This document shows positions 7,544 through 16,255 of a stretch of DNA of 33,835 nucleotides, piece by piece (the stretch's first letter is position 1; each line of letters opens with the position of its first letter). Source of the DNA: Thermincola ferriacetica (GTDB taxonomy: Bacteria; Bacillota; Thermincolia; Thermincolales; Thermincolaceae); NCBI RefSeq assembly GCF_001263415.1, contig NZ_LGTE01000030.1, forward strand, positions 1 to 33,835. Reading direction: 5' to 3'. Under the pieces are notes generated by a model. That model searched no databases and was not told where the DNA came from. It saw only the letters and a program-made list of their open reading frames with translations. The position numbers were made by a program, and so were the translations under genes.

Positions 7544-9103
7544 CTAACTGATTTTGAATTTGAGAATTTCGTTGGTGTTAGGTTCAATGAGGTGAACGGC
7601 ACAGGAAATGCATGGGTCAAAAGACCTGATTACCCGCGCTAGATTAATGGGGTTCTTCGGATCCGGAACAGGAACTCCGATTAACGCCTCTTCAACAGGT
7701 CCCCGGTTGCCTTTATTATCCCGTGGGGACAGGTTCCAGGTAGACGGAACCACCATCTGGTAGTTAGCAATCTTCTTGTCCTTAATGTCGATATAATGAG
7801 CCAGCGCTCCCCTGGGAGCTTCCAGTAAACCCGCTCCCTGAGCCGATTCAGGAACTTCCCAGTGCGCCGTATCGTGGATTCTCACTTCTCCCCGGTTCAT
7901 TAAACTTTCGAGTTCGTCCAGCCACTCAACCATCTTATGAGCAAGCATGATAGTTTCCACGGCTCTGGCAGCATGGCGTGCCACAACACCTGGCTTAATT
8001 TTATATTTCTCAACCAGGTCCATAAATGCTTTTGGCTGCATAACCATCATTCTGGCCAGCGGTCCTACTTCAAGGATCTCGCCGTCATACCTGGGCGCCT
8101 TGATGAAGGAATAAGCGTCAGGCTTGTCCAGCTTGTGCTCGGTATTCCCCTTCAGCGGTGTCAGAGGCTCTTCCACGGCATACCAAGCGTACTTAGCTTC
8201 CTCGGTAATCTTGTCTATATTTACTTCCATTACCTGAGACAGGTTACCGTTCAGGATGAGACCCCGCTTAAAGAACAGGTCTTTACCTTCAGAGTCTTGT
8301 GGGAAACCACCGAAAGCCAGATAGTTCGGCTTACCTCCGCCCAACCCCGACTGTGCCAGCGGTAAAAGCGGACCGGTACCAAAGGCAATTACATCTTTGT
8401 AGTAAATGTTCTCCAGGTACTCAATTTGTTCCATCAATAGGGAGCGGAACTGAGCAACCAACTGCGGGTTGGGGTAACAGGTTACCCCTCCTACAATAAT
8501 ACTGGACTGGTGGGGTTGCTTACCACCGAACAGAGCAGACATTTTCTTGGCTTTGGCCTGCATTTCCAAAGCCTTCAAATAATGAGACACGGCAACAGTG
8601 GCCAGTTCGGGGTCGTTAACACAGTATTGGTCAGGTTCGTAACGCGGAGTCAAAGGTGCGGCATCTCCGGCCTGAACCAGCTTAACAATTTTATCTTTTA
8701 CGGCCAGAAGCCCGGGATCATTTCCCTTGTAGTTGGCAACAGCCATTACATCAATATAATCGAGAGCGCATAAATGATAGAAATGGAGCGGATGGTCATG
8801 CAGCCACATGGCTCCCAGCATCAGGTTTCTCAAAATCCTTCCTGCGTCGGGAACCTGCGCCCCGAATGCATCATCCAGCGCCAGAGAGGAACCCCAGCCA
8901 TGAGATCCGGCGCAAACGCCGCAAACCCTTTCCGTTACATAAGTGGCATCCCGCGGGTCTTTACCCTGCAAAAGAACTTCCCAGCCCCTGAACATAGTAC
9001 CACTGGACCAGGCATCTTTGACCACGCCATTCTCTATTTCCACTTCCACCCTAAGGTGGCCTTCAATTCTCGTCACGGGATCAATTACAATTTTTTGTGC
9101 CAT
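7544..9103 (-). CDS. hyaB: [NiFe] uptake hydrogenase large subunit
   Basis: A 519-residue catalytic subunit that splits H2 at a Ni-Fe(CN)2CO centre. The four nickel-binding cysteines are present: C61 and C64 in the N-terminal RVCGVCAGSHG motif, C498 and C501 in the C-terminal DPCISCAVH motif. The last 15 residues after H504 form the propeptide removed by the co-encoded protease. The RIEGHLRVE start is typical of the family. Sequence type and a Tat-exported partner fit group 1 membrane-bound uptake enzymes. Its ATG shares one base with the small-subunit stop codon (TAATG), indicating coupled translation. It has no signal peptide, so it would cross the membrane with the small subunit. Confidence 0.96.
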   Translation of the reverse strand: MAQKIVIDPVTRIEGHLRVEVEIENGVVKDAWSSGTMFRGWEVLLQGKDPRDATYVTERVCGVCAGSHGWGSSLALDDAFGAQVPDAGRILRNLMLGAMWLHDHPLHFYHLCALDYIDVMAVANYKGNDPGLLAVKDKIVKLVQAGDAAPLTPRYEPDQYCVNDPELATVAVSHYLKALEMQAKAKKMSALFGGKQPHQSSIIVGGVTCYPNPQLVAQFRSLLMEQIEYLENIYYKDVIAFGTGPLLPLAQSGLGGGKPNYLAFGGFPQDSEGKDLFFKRGLILNGNLSQVMEVNIDKITEEAKYAWYAVEEPLTPLKGNTEHKLDKPDAYSFIKAPRYDGEILEVGPLARMMVMQPKAFMDLVEKYKIKPGVVARHAARAVETIMLAHKMVEWLDELESLMNRGEVRIHDTAHWEVPESAQGAGLLEAPRGALAHYIDIKDKKIANYQMVVPSTWNLSPRDNKGNRGPVEEALIGVPVPDPKNPINLARVIRSFDPCISCAVHLIEPNTNEILKFKIS

Positions 9104-10275
9104 TAATCCCTACCCCCTTTACCTTTCAGAGTATGGTCCTTTGCAATTTCCCTTTGGTTATTGGCAGACTTGTTCTTCACGGAAACAGCTTCTTTTTCTT
9201 CTTTCAAAGTAAGGGGTTCATTATGGCTACGTTTATTTTTAGATAACCTTCCTGCAGCCACACTTCCCGCCAAGTGAGCACCAAGGCCCACGGCCGTAGC
9301 GCCGCCTAAAACTTTACCGACAGTGTCGGCACTAATACCGGCAACACCGGGCATCATGAAGTTTTCCTGTTTAACGTAAAGCGGCGCAAATCCGGCATAG
9401 TATTCGGGTTGTGTACAGCCTGAGCAGGGAGAACCGGCATTTACACAATAACTGGCCCCGTCATTCCACCATACCTGCGGGCAATCGGTATAGGTCTTGG
9501 GCCCTTTACAGCCTACAAGTAGTAAGCACCAGTCCACCTGTTTAGGGTCATTCCAGTCGGTCAGAAAATGACCGGCTTCAAAATGCCCCCGTCTTGGACA
9601 GTTGTCATGGTGCAATTTGCCGTAAAATGCCAGAGGGCGATTATATTTGTCCATTTGCGGTAGGTTGCCGGTAGACAGGTAATACAGCAGGGTAGCTACA
9701 AGCCTGCTGGGCTTACCGGGACAACCGGGGAGATTGATAACCGGCTTGTCTTTAACAATACTTTGTACACCGACAGATTTAGTCGGCGCCGCGGCATTAA
9801 TACCGCCGTATGCAGAGCAGGTGCCAAAAGCAATAATTGCAGCAGCCTTTTCCGCAGTTTTCAGTAATGTCTCTCTAAACGGTTTACCCCCAATTACACA
9901 GAAACGGTCGTCAACGGTCGGAATGGAACCTTCAACAACCAAAATGTAATTGCCCTCTTCCAGGGTTTGTTCCAGGGCATGCTCGGCAACATCGCCTGTG
10001 CCGGCCATCAAGGTTTCGTGATACCTTAGCGATATGGTATCCAGTAGAACTTCAGCAGTACCGGGATTGAGATTGGAAGCAAAAGATTCGGTACAGCCGG
10101 CACAATCTTGCCCCTCCAACCAGATTACAGGGGGTTTTTTTGCCGCTTTTTCAGCGGCTGATACAAATTTAGGGACCATGGTTTCACTAAGACCCAAAGC
10201 AGCAGCCGCAGCGCTGCAGAGCTTGATGAAATCCCTTCGGGTAACACCTTTGGCCCAAATTTTTTCAATAGACAA
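9103..10275 (-). CDS. hyaA: [NiFe] uptake hydrogenase small subunit, Tat-exported
   Basis: A 390-residue iron-sulfur subunit that carries electrons away from the active site. It has a Tat signal (TRRDFIKLC, with Arg13-Arg14, then an Ala-rich hydrophobic stretch). The proximal cluster begins with C58 and C61 in EGQDCAGCTES; later cysteines (GTCSAYGG, LPGCPG, DNCPRRGHFE, CLLLVGCKGPKTYTDCP, GSPCSGC) fit the three-cluster pattern. A C-terminal Gly/Ala-rich hydrophobic helix (about residues 315-345) anchors it and would contact the cytochrome b. A charged tail of ~45 residues follows. The start is a TTG at 10275, ten bases after GGAGG; no ATG is better placed. Confidence 0.95.
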   Translation of the reverse strand: MSIEKIWAKGVTRRDFIKLCSAAAAALGLSETMVPKFVSAAEKAAKKPPVIWLEGQDCAGCTESFASNLNPGTAEVLLDTISLRYHETLMAGTGDVAEHALEQTLEEGNYILVVEGSIPTVDDRFCVIGGKPFRETLLKTAEKAAAIIAFGTCSAYGGINAAAPTKSVGVQSIVKDKPVINLPGCPGKPSRLVATLLYYLSTGNLPQMDKYNRPLAFYGKLHHDNCPRRGHFEAGHFLTDWNDPKQVDWCLLLVGCKGPKTYTDCPQVWWNDGASYCVNAGSPCSGCTQPEYYAGFAPLYVKQENFMMPGVAGISADTVGKVLGGATAVGLGAHLAGSVAAGRLSKNKRSHNEPLTLKEEKEAVSVKNKSANNQREIAKDHTLKGKGGRD

Positions 10276-10389
10276 TTTCTAAACACCTCCGCCTTCATTT
10301 CAATACATAACAAACAAACAAAAAAATTAACCCTTGTTATAAGACCTGCTACAATCTTGCCTGTGTCACCCCCTACACTTATTAAGTTT

Positions 10390-10830
10390 TTATGCGGAAA
10401 GCATTACTGACAGGTAACCGTCAGCAACCCTAACCGGCAGTTCGACAAGCCCGCTAATCCCCTCACCTTCCTGTCCGGAATTTCCAAGATAAAAGGCTTT
10501 TTGACATATTGGGCACTGCAAAATTAGTCGCCCGGCATCGAAATGCATTAAAAAATGATCGTCCGGGCAATTAGCCAAAAACGCCTTAATCTTTCCTGTC
10601 TGAAAAGGTACGACCACTATCCCTTTAGTTTTTCTTATAAATAATTTCGGAACCTCAGTAAGTTCGTTTGCTGCCGTAAGCTTTGTCCATTCGCTGCTTC
10701 CACTGAATTCTTTGTAAGAATCAATAAATTTTCCCACCACATCGGTACCTATTTCAAGACCTTTTTTATATAAATAAGAAAAAAACTGGGCTCTGGATAA
10801 ATCAGTTTCTGCAATCCTCTCTTTACCCAC
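10390..10830 (-). CDS. Small Rieske-like protein with unusual Cys/His set
   Basis: A 146-residue protein, apparently the first gene of the hydrogenase operon, 114 bp before the small subunit. The N-terminal half is helical (SRAQFFSYLYKKGLEIGTDV). The C-terminal half resembles a Rieske fold in pattern: a KAFLANC element, CPIC-QKAFYLG, then SGLVELPVRVADGYLSV. The ligands differ from the Rieske CxH...CxxH pattern: visible candidates are C88, H92, C106 and C109 (Cx3H and CxxC). It could hold an Fe-S cluster or zinc, or may have lost the metal. A hydrogenase-related role is inferred from position only. The GTG start at 10830 has AAGGAG six bases upstream; an upstream TTG lacks a site. Confidence 0.6.
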   Translation of the reverse strand: MGKERIAETDLSRAQFFSYLYKKGLEIGTDVVGKFIDSYKEFSGSSEWTKLTAANELTEVPKLFIRKTKGIVVVPFQTGKIKAFLANCPDDHFLMHFDAGRLILQCPICQKAFYLGNSGQEGEGISGLVELPVRVADGYLSVMLSA

Positions 10831-10875
10831 AGTAATCTCCTTCCCAGTAAAATACAAAAATTGCTACTATTTTTA

Positions 10876-10904
10876 TTAATATCACAAATAGTCCGTTATT
10901 TCAA
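10876..10904 (-). promoter_or_regulatory. Predicted promoter of the hydrogenase operon
   Basis: On the minus strand TTGAAA (10899-10904) and TATTAA (10876-10881) have a 17-bp spacer, about 45 bp before the first start codon. No regulator palindrome was recognised next to it. Confidence 0.55.
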
Positions 10905-10990
10905 CATAATTCTGAATTTTTCTCTTTGAAATTAATACCAGGCTACACCGTTTACTACTACAGTTTAAAGAAAAACGTAATTAACAAAAA

Positions 10991-11015
10991 CCCTGGCAGT
11001 TAATTCCCGCCAGGG
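10991..11015 (-). terminator. Rho-independent terminator after the lipoprotein gene
   Basis: A perfect 7-bp stem CCCTGGC/GCCAGGG with an 11-nt loop, followed on the minus strand by TTTTTG. It closes the transcription unit ending at 11050 and separates it from the hydrogenase promoter. Confidence 0.8.
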
Positions 11016-11049
11016 CAAAATAGTCACTAATATCTTTTTGAATTAAGTT

Positions 11050-11502
11050 CTATCGCTGGTTTTTAGTTTTAATGTCAAACTTTATTTCCTGCGGTTTTTG
11101 TTTCAGATTAACCTCAGCTACCAGGTGGGGGTAGGTCAAGGCTTGCGTCACCACACTTCCCGGCTTGGGGTCGGTATATCTGACATAAACAGTAAGCTTG
11201 CTATTACCGTCAACAAGGCGTAAAGTAATCTTTTCTATTTCCACCCCGTACCCGCCCGTGTTTTTTCGGCCTCTGGTAATTACCGCATAAAAAGTTCCGT
11301 CATCGTCCACCAGCATGGCTTGTTCAATTTCCTTGTTATTTTCCAGAAAATTTTTTATCCGCTGTGGAATCTCTTTATCCTGCAGCACATGAAACCCTAT
11401 ATCGGATACCTTACTGATATCTACCTTATCTCCTTCGCCAGGTTGACAACCAATAACGGTCAACAGTAAAATCACTCCTGTTAATAGGCGAACTAACCTC
11501 AT
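11050..11502 (-). CDS. Putative lipoprotein, PrcB-C-like domain
   Basis: A 150-residue secreted lipoprotein of unknown role. The N terminus is a lipoprotein signal with lipobox VIGC (Cys19). The mature part has a pattern like the PrcB C-terminal domain: FYAVITRGRKNTGGYGVEIE, then YVRYTDPKPGS and TYPHLVAEV. Such domains are found in small cell-envelope proteins of Firmicutes. The resemblance is from recalled pattern and is moderate. It lies 54 bp after ispF and before a strong terminator, so it may be the last gene of the isoprenoid unit. The ATG follows GGGGTGATAGC. Confidence 0.6.
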   Translation of the reverse strand: MRLVRLLTGVILLLTVIGCQPGEGDKVDISKVSDIGFHVLQDKEIPQRIKNFLENNKEIEQAMLVDDDGTFYAVITRGRKNTGGYGVEIEKITLRLVDGNSKLTVYVRYTDPKPGSVVTQALTYPHLVAEVNLKQKPQEIKFDIKTKNQR

Positions 11503-11556
11503 GCTATCACCCCGTTACACCAGTAGCTAGGTATATTATTTGTTCATCTGCCACTA

Positions 11557-12033
11557 TTATTCATTTTTTATAATCGTTGCCACCGCCTGGGCGGCGATAC
11601 CTTCACCTGAACCGGTAAAGCCAAGACCTTCTGTTGTGGTAGCTTTTACATTTATACCTGCTGCATTAACCTGCAAAATACCGGCAATATTTTGCACCAT
11701 TTGCTCTATGTAAGGCGCCATTTTGGGCTTCTGAGCAATAATAATGCTGTCTACGTTGTTCACTTCGTACCCTTTATCACGAATAACCTGCGCCACCCGT
11801 TTCAGCAAAAGAAGACTGGAGATACCTTTATAAGCCTCATCAGAATCGGGAAAGTGCCGGCCAATATCACCCTCCCCGGCTGCGCCAAGCAGTGCGTCCA
11901 TAATAGCATGAATTAAAACATCAGCATCAGAATGGCCTAACAACCCCTTTTCATACGGAATGTTAACTCCGCCAAGAATAAGGGGCCTGCCGGGCACCAA
12001 ACGGTGTACGTCATATCCTATGCCTATCCGCAC
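11557..12033 (-). CDS. ispF: 2-C-methyl-D-erythritol 2,4-cyclodiphosphate synthase
   Basis: A 158-residue enzyme of the non-mevalonate (MEP) isoprenoid pathway that converts CDP-ME 2-phosphate to the cyclic diphosphate. The zinc and active-site motif GYDVHRL is at residues ~6-12, [21 protein letters not shown] at ~34-54, [15 protein letters not shown] follows, and the C-terminal [18 protein letters not shown] motif is intact. Length is normal. It starts with GTG inside the end of ispD (10-bp overlap), with GAGGAGG upstream, so the two are translated together. Confidence 0.96.
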   Translation of the reverse strand: MRIGIGYDVHRLVPGRPLILGGVNIPYEKGLLGHSDADVLIHAIMDALLGAAGEGDIGRHFPDSDEAYKGISSLLLLKRVAQVIRDKGYEVNNVDSIIIAQKPKMAPYIEQMVQNIAGILQVNAAGINVKATTTEGLGFTGSGEGIAAQAVATIIKNE

Positions 12034-12728
12034 TGTTTATTCCTCCTCGCCATAATCGCCTCAGCAAGAATTAAATCTTCAGGCGTAGTGATTTTCAAAT
12101 TTTCATAAGAACCCAGCACTACCTTGACATCGCCACCCAAACGTTCCACTAAGCTGGTATCGTCTGTCCCCATAAAACGATCAGCGCGGGCAGATTCAAT
12201 AGCTTCAATAAAAATACCGTACCTGAACGCCTGCGGGGTTTGGGCCTGCCATAACAACTGCCTGTCCAGGGTTTTTTTCACCCTTTGGTTTTCCCCAACT
12301 ACTTTGATGGTATCTTTTACAGGCACACAAACAACGGCTGCCCCGGTTTCTTGGGCAGCGGCAATAGTTTTAAGAATAAGGTCCTGGGTAATAAGCGGCC
12401 TGGCCCCATCGTGGATAATAACGATTTCACAATCTCCCCGTATGCTTAATACCCCGTTGTAAACGGAATCCTGCCTTTCTCGGCCTCCCGTTACAATACC
12501 GGTTAATTTCCTGATTTCATACTCCGTTATCAATTTCCGGTAAAGATGTTCTTCCCCGGCCGCCGCTACCAGGATAATTTCGTCCACTGCCGCACACTCG
12601 TCAAAAACCCGCAAGGTATGCACTATAACAGGCATACCTTGCAAGGACAAAAATTGTTTATTAACGGAGGCATTCATCCGTTTACCCTGACCGGCGGCAG
12701 GAATTATCGCCACACATTTGTCAGCCAA
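12024..12728 (-). CDS. ispD: 2-C-methyl-D-erythritol 4-phosphate cytidylyltransferase
   Basis: A 234-residue nucleotidyltransferase that makes CDP-ME from MEP and CTP. The nucleotide-binding motif [11 protein letters not shown] is at residues 9-19; VHDGARP-type motif [10 protein letters not shown] is around 103-112, and TDDTSLVE near 190-197. Length is normal. It begins with a TTG at 12728 overlapping the end of the PIN/TRAM gene and overlaps ispF at its own end. Together with ispF it supplies two consecutive-pathway enzymes, as in many Firmicutes. Confidence 0.95.
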   Translation of the reverse strand: MADKCVAIIPAAGQGKRMNASVNKQFLSLQGMPVIVHTLRVFDECAAVDEIILVAAAGEEHLYRKLITEYEIRKLTGIVTGGRERQDSVYNGVLSIRGDCEIVIIHDGARPLITQDLILKTIAAAQETGAAVVCVPVKDTIKVVGENQRVKKTLDRQLLWQAQTPQAFRYGIFIEAIESARADRFMGTDDTSLVERLGGDVKVVLGSYENLKITTPEDLILAEAIMARRNKQCG

Positions 12729-13863
12729 TCATATTCACCTCGTCAAAGTTGGGTACTGATGTCTCCATACTTTCAGGATGTTTTCCCTGTTTCGGCTTGG
12801 CAAATATCATACGGCCCGCTGCCGTTTGCAGTACACTGGTTACAAGGACCCCAATGGTTTGGTTGATAAATTTTTTGCCACCGTCGACAACAATCATGGT
12901 CCCATCATCCAGATAAGCAACCCCCTGGCCCATTTCTTTGCCGTCCTTAATGACCTGCACCATCATCTCTTCCCCGGGGAGGACAATTGGTTTTACAGCA
13001 TTGGCCAGTTCGTTTATATTCAGCACTTTTACGCCGTGCAATTCCGCAACTTTATTGAGGTTGAAATCATTGGTAATAATCTTACCCTGTAGAATTTGCG
13101 CCAGCCGGACCAGCTTGGTATCCACTTCAGACAAATCTTCAAAATCCTGTTCGTATATTCGGACCATTACATCAAGTTCTTTGCGAATTTTATTTAAAAT
13201 ATCCAGGCCTCTGCGCCCCCTGTTTCTTTTAAGAGCATCAGAGGAATCGGCTATATGTCTGAGTTCCTCGAGAACAAATGTAGGAATAATCAGCGTCCCT
13301 TCGATAAAACCGCTTTTGCAAATATCCGCAATTCTCCCGTCGATAATAACACTGGTATCAAGAATTTTATATGCTAAATCTGTTTTTGCGTCAATCTTGG
13401 CTGGCTTCTCTTTGCCGAAACGTGGTAAAAACCCCAGCAATTCTTCTTTCCTTTTGGTCCCGATGCTTAAACCCAAATACCCCAGCAAAACGGTAACCAA
13501 AATTTTCAGGACTCCGCTTACCCATACCCACGGAATCCAGGAAATAGCGCTGCCCAGCAAAGTAGCAATAACCAACCCGAATATGAGTCCAAGAGCTCCC
13601 CCCACTATCTCCTGCATAGACATTTTATTCAGCCTTTGTTCTATCCAGGAAGTGGTTGCAATAATCCTTGTTACCAAAGTCGGGGCCAATAATATACCTA
13701 TAAGTCCGCTTAAGCCGGTAATCAATCCGATTATCCCATACCGCATCACAGGAGAATCAATAACAAGGTCGCCAATCCTATGCGGAGTATTATATAAACT
13801 TAGTGTAAAACCGGCTCCCAAAAATAAAAATATGATAATGCCCCTAAGAATTTTTTTAAGCAT
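12721..13863 (-). CDS. PIN/TRAM domain membrane protein (YacL family)
   Basis: A 380-residue protein with four N-terminal membrane helices (about 5-100 and 120-145), a cytoplasmic PIN nuclease-like domain beginning at KILDTSVIIDGRIADI (~170-185) with acidic residues later in ITNDFNLN, and a C-terminal TRAM segment (GQGVAYLDDGTMIVVDGG). This is the YacL family, usually found between the radA/disA and ispD genes. The nuclease substrate is unknown. The ATG at 13863 has GGGGGG at eight bases; an ATG two codons earlier is too close to the site, and the longer open frame upstream lacks a site. It overlaps ispD by 8 bp. Confidence 0.9.
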   Translation of the reverse strand: MLKKILRGIIIFLFLGAGFTLSLYNTPHRIGDLVIDSPVMRYGIIGLITGLSGLIGILLAPTLVTRIIATTSWIEQRLNKMSMQEIVGGALGLIFGLVIATLLGSAISWIPWVWVSGVLKILVTVLLGYLGLSIGTKRKEELLGFLPRFGKEKPAKIDAKTDLAYKILDTSVIIDGRIADICKSGFIEGTLIIPTFVLEELRHIADSSDALKRNRGRRGLDILNKIRKELDVMVRIYEQDFEDLSEVDTKLVRLAQILQGKIITNDFNLNKVAELHGVKVLNINELANAVKPIVLPGEEMMVQVIKDGKEMGQGVAYLDDGTMIVVDGGKKFINQTIGVLVTSVLQTAAGRMIFAKPKQGKHPESMETSVPNFDEVNMIG

Positions 13864-13977
13864 TCTCATTTCCCCCCTTTCAAAAAAAAGTAGTTCCCCA
13901 CCATTGCTACCATTATACGCCACCATATATCTTCTGGCAAGCAAATCGTGTAGAATTCTGTCAGGGTTGAAAAAGGA

Positions 13978-14006
13978 ATAATACGTCAGCAAATCTGACG
14001 TATTAT
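13978..14006 (-). terminator. Hairpin at the carD stop codon
   Basis: A perfect 12-bp stem with a 5-nt loop (ATAATACGTCAG ... CTGACGTATTAT) that includes the carD stop codon, followed on the minus strand by TCCTTTTTC. It is a likely terminator or attenuator between carD and the PIN/TRAM gene. Confidence 0.65.
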
Positions 14007-14479
14007 GCAAATACCTCATCCAACATTGATTGAACTTTTTCCTCTTTAACTCCCCGTGCCAAAACCAACTCACTGATTAAAATCTGGCGGGCATTTTCCA
14101 GCATTTTCCGCTCACCCGTGGATAATCCCTTTTCCTGGTCACGTCGCATGAGGTTTCTCACAACTTCAGCCACTTCAAAAATATTTCCGCTTTTAATCTT
14201 TTCCATATTGGTACGGTACCGTTTATTCCAATTTGCAGACATGGCAGTATCTTTTTCACTTAAAATATTCAAGACCCGCTGTACACCTTCCTCGTCAATT
14301 ACCTGCCGCAAACCTAAATCCTTCACATTACTGGTCGGTATCATAACCTTCATATCCCCAATAGGCAAGCGCATTACATAATAGCTGCGTACTTCGCCCA
14401 AAACTTCTTTTTCTTCGATGGCTTCTATAATACCGGCGCCGTGCATGGGGTACACGACCTTATCCCCAATATTGAACAT
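14003..14479 (-). CDS. carD: CarD/CdnL-family RNA polymerase-binding regulator
   Basis: A 158-residue CarD family transcription factor. The N-terminal Tudor-like RNA polymerase interaction domain starts at MFNIGDKVVYPMHGAGIIEAI and extends to ~65. The C-terminal helical domain includes the DNA-contact region around SANWNKRYRTNMEKIKSGN (~82-100) and LSTGERKMLENARQIL. Such proteins stabilise open promoter complexes at stable RNA and other promoters. The ATG has GGAGG upstream. It has its own near-consensus promoter at 14513-14541. Confidence 0.95.
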   Translation of the reverse strand: MFNIGDKVVYPMHGAGIIEAIEEKEVLGEVRSYYVMRLPIGDMKVMIPTSNVKDLGLRQVIDEEGVQRVLNILSEKDTAMSANWNKRYRTNMEKIKSGNIFEVAEVVRNLMRRDQEKGLSTGERKMLENARQILISELVLARGVKEEKVQSMLDEVFA

Positions 14480-14512
14480 CAGTTTACCTCCTACAAGAAT
14501 CGTTTCCTTTCA

Positions 14513-14541
14513 AGTATAGCATAATAATACATTAATGTCAA
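14513..14541 (-). promoter_or_regulatory. Predicted carD promoter
   Basis: On the minus strand TTGACA (14536-14541) and TATACT (14513-14518) are separated by 17 bp, close to the sigma-A consensus. It lies about 35 bp ahead of the start codon. Confidence 0.8.
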
Positions 14542-14606
14542 ATAAATATATGATTATATCACAAGGCCTTTGGTAAGTCAATAACTATTTTTAGATAGCT
14601 TAGCCA

Positions 14607-14636
14607 TTGACAGGGCAATAACCCCGCACGTATAAT
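14607..14636 (+). promoter_or_regulatory. Predicted promoter of the 14688 gene
   Basis: TTGACA (14607-14612) and TATAAT (14631-14636), both perfect consensus hexamers, with an 18-bp spacer, about 50 bp before the start codon. It is divergent from the carD promoter. Confidence 0.85.
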
Positions 14637-14687
14637 TAAAGCCAGGAAGGGTTTGCCAAAACTGAGCGCTTGGGGAGGAAACGAGCA

Positions 14688-15083
14688 ATGAAAGATTTAC
14701 TTTGCGACGAATTTCAAAATACTGTCGCAGAGCTGTTAATCAGGCACCATAGCATTCTTGATGTGTTGTCCAAATCTCAGGAGGCCGGTTCCAGAATAAA
14801 CAGAGCTGTTACAAAATCCGTTACCAACTGCGGTTGTACAAAAATAAAGGCCGAAAAAAAGGAAATACCGGCCGGTGCAACTCTAGCCGATTTAAAGGCA
14901 TATACAGACTCACATTTAGAAGGAGCGCTTTGTGAAAACTGCCGGGAAATTGTCGAAACGGAAATTGGCAGGTCTTTATTTTACCTGGCGGCGCTTTGTA
15001 ACCTGTTAGACCTCAATTTGTACGACATTTTTATTAAAGAGCATAAAAAGCTCTCTACATTAAGGGTATTCAATTTTACATAG
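14688..15083 (+). CDS. Conserved Firmicutes protein, unknown function
   Basis: A 131-residue soluble protein. The pattern MKDLLCDEFQNTVAELL, RHHSILDVLSK, VTNCGCTKI, LCENCREIVE and EIGRSLFYLAALCNLLDL is widely conserved in clostridia, to my knowledge annotated there as DUF1573-type, though that label is from memory. Five cysteines occur in CGC (residues ~48-50) and a CENC motif (~85-88), suggesting metal binding. The helical, MazG-like look of the N-terminal part is not enough to assign an activity. The ATG at 14688 has GGGAGG nine bases upstream; a TTG six codons earlier is inferior. It is monocistronic with a strong promoter and terminator. Confidence 0.8.
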   Translation: MKDLLCDEFQNTVAELLIRHHSILDVLSKSQEAGSRINRAVTKSVTNCGCTKIKAEKKEIPAGATLADLKAYTDSHLEGALCENCREIVETEIGRSLFYLAALCNLLDLNLYDIFIKEHKKLSTLRVFNFT

Positions 15084-15113
15084 TTTATTACTCAAATCTC
15101 TTCATATAGCTGA

Positions 15114-15147
15114 GAAGGCCCATACGGGTAAAACCCGGTATGGGCCT
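15114..15147. terminator. Bidirectional terminator
   Basis: An AAGGCCCATAC stem (11 bp) topped by a further GGGT/ACCC pairing lies between two convergent genes. It can serve the plus-strand gene ending at 15083 and disA ending at 15176. No long T run follows on either side. Confidence 0.65.
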
Positions 15148-15175
15148 TAATGTTTCGCTTCTCCTTTTGTCAGCC

Positions 15176-16255
15176 TTAAAAATGGTGTCTATCCAAGAGA
15201 ACTTGGTCGCGGTATCTCTTAAGACCCTCTTTAATAGCCCGGGCCCGCACTTCGCCAATGCCCTCCACGTCATCCAGTTCTTCAATGGAAGCATTTAAAA
15301 TGCGCTGCAACGATTTGAAATTGTTTACCAGGTTTTCAATTACAGGCCAGGGCAGGCGTGGTATCTTGTACAGTATCCGGTATCCTCTCGGTGAAACAGA
15401 TTGGTCCAGAATACTTGCGCTTCCCGTATAACCCAAAGCCCGGCATATCAGGGTCAAGTCCAGCAAATCTTCCGAACTCCACTGTCCAATAGTGGCTAAT
15501 ATATCTTCCGGTTTTTTATCCTCTACCTGGTAATAGTCCTGTATAATTAATAACCCGTCATCCTCTACATCGGCAACCAGTTCCTCCAACTGCATACTGA
15601 TGAGGCGCCCTTCGGTGCCAAGTTCACTGATATAAGTCTCTATTTCTTTCACTATTCGGACAACCATTTCTGTTCTTTGTACAACTTTGGCCACATCATA
15701 CAAAGTTACTAGGTCTTGGAATTCCAGGGTGCTTAAGGTGGCCAAAGCTTTATCCAGTACGACCTTATATTTCTCCAGAGTTTGTAGGGCCTGGTTTGCT
15801 TTAGCCAAAATTACATTGATATCCCGCAATACATACTTGGTTGTTCCTTTGTACAGAGTAATAACACTACGCCGCTGAGAAATTGATATAACTAAGGCTC
15901 CTGTTTGCCTGGTAACCCTCTCAGCCGTCCGATGTCTGATTCCCGTTTCCTGGGAAGGAATATTAGGGTCAGGAATTAACTGGGTATTGGCAAATAATAT
16001 TTTCTTGGCATCATGGCTTAGAATAATAGCTCCGTCCATTTTCGCCAGCTCATAGAGGTTAGCAGGAGTCAAATCTGTACTGATATCAAAACCGCCTTCC
16101 ACTATATCCAGCACCTGGGGGGAATCGCCAATTACAATCAAAGCGCCTGTCTTGGCTTTAAGAATATTTTCCAACCCTTCCCTAAGCGGGGTACCCGGCG
16201 CTAAAATCCTGATAGCCTTAAGAAATTCCTCATCAAGCAAAACTTCTTCTTTCAA
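15176..16255 (-). CDS. disA: DNA integrity scanning diadenylate cyclase DisA
   Basis: A 359-residue enzyme that makes c-di-AMP from two ATP while scanning DNA for branches. The N-terminal DAC domain has the DGA motif (D74-G75-A76) and the RHRTAERV motif (R108 onward), both required for catalysis. A helical linker (~150-285) and a C-terminal helix-hairpin-helix DNA-binding domain (DVEGIGEVRARAIKEGLKR, ~330-348) follow. Length is normal. The start is TTG at 16255, directly after the radA TAA stop codon, with GGGGGTGAT as ribosome site. Pairing with radA is conserved and RadA is known to affect DisA activity. Confidence 0.96.
   Translation of the reverse strand: MKEEVLLDEEFLKAIRILAPGTPLREGLENILKAKTGALIVIGDSPQVLDIVEGGFDISTDLTPANLYELAKMDGAIILSHDAKKILFANTQLIPDPNIPSQETGIRHRTAERVTRQTGALVISISQRRSVITLYKGTTKYVLRDINVILAKANQALQTLEKYKVVLDKALATLSTLEFQDLVTLYDVAKVVQRTEMVVRIVKEIETYISELGTEGRLISMQLEELVADVEDDGLLIIQDYYQVEDKKPEDILATIGQWSSEDLLDLTLICRALGYTGSASILDQSVSPRGYRILYKIPRLPWPVIENLVNNFKSLQRILNASIEELDDVEGIGEVRARAIKEGLKRYRDQVLLDRHHF

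Noticed and set aside
12938-13981. Long plus-strand open frame opposite the PIN/TRAM gene
   Set aside because: It is the antisense shadow of a clearly conserved gene; its Ser/Ile-rich sequence matches no family.
14670-14687. Upstream TTG start for the plus-strand conserved protein
   Set aside because: The better ribosome site (GGGAGG) lies between this TTG and the ATG at 14688, which also matches where the conserved sequence begins.
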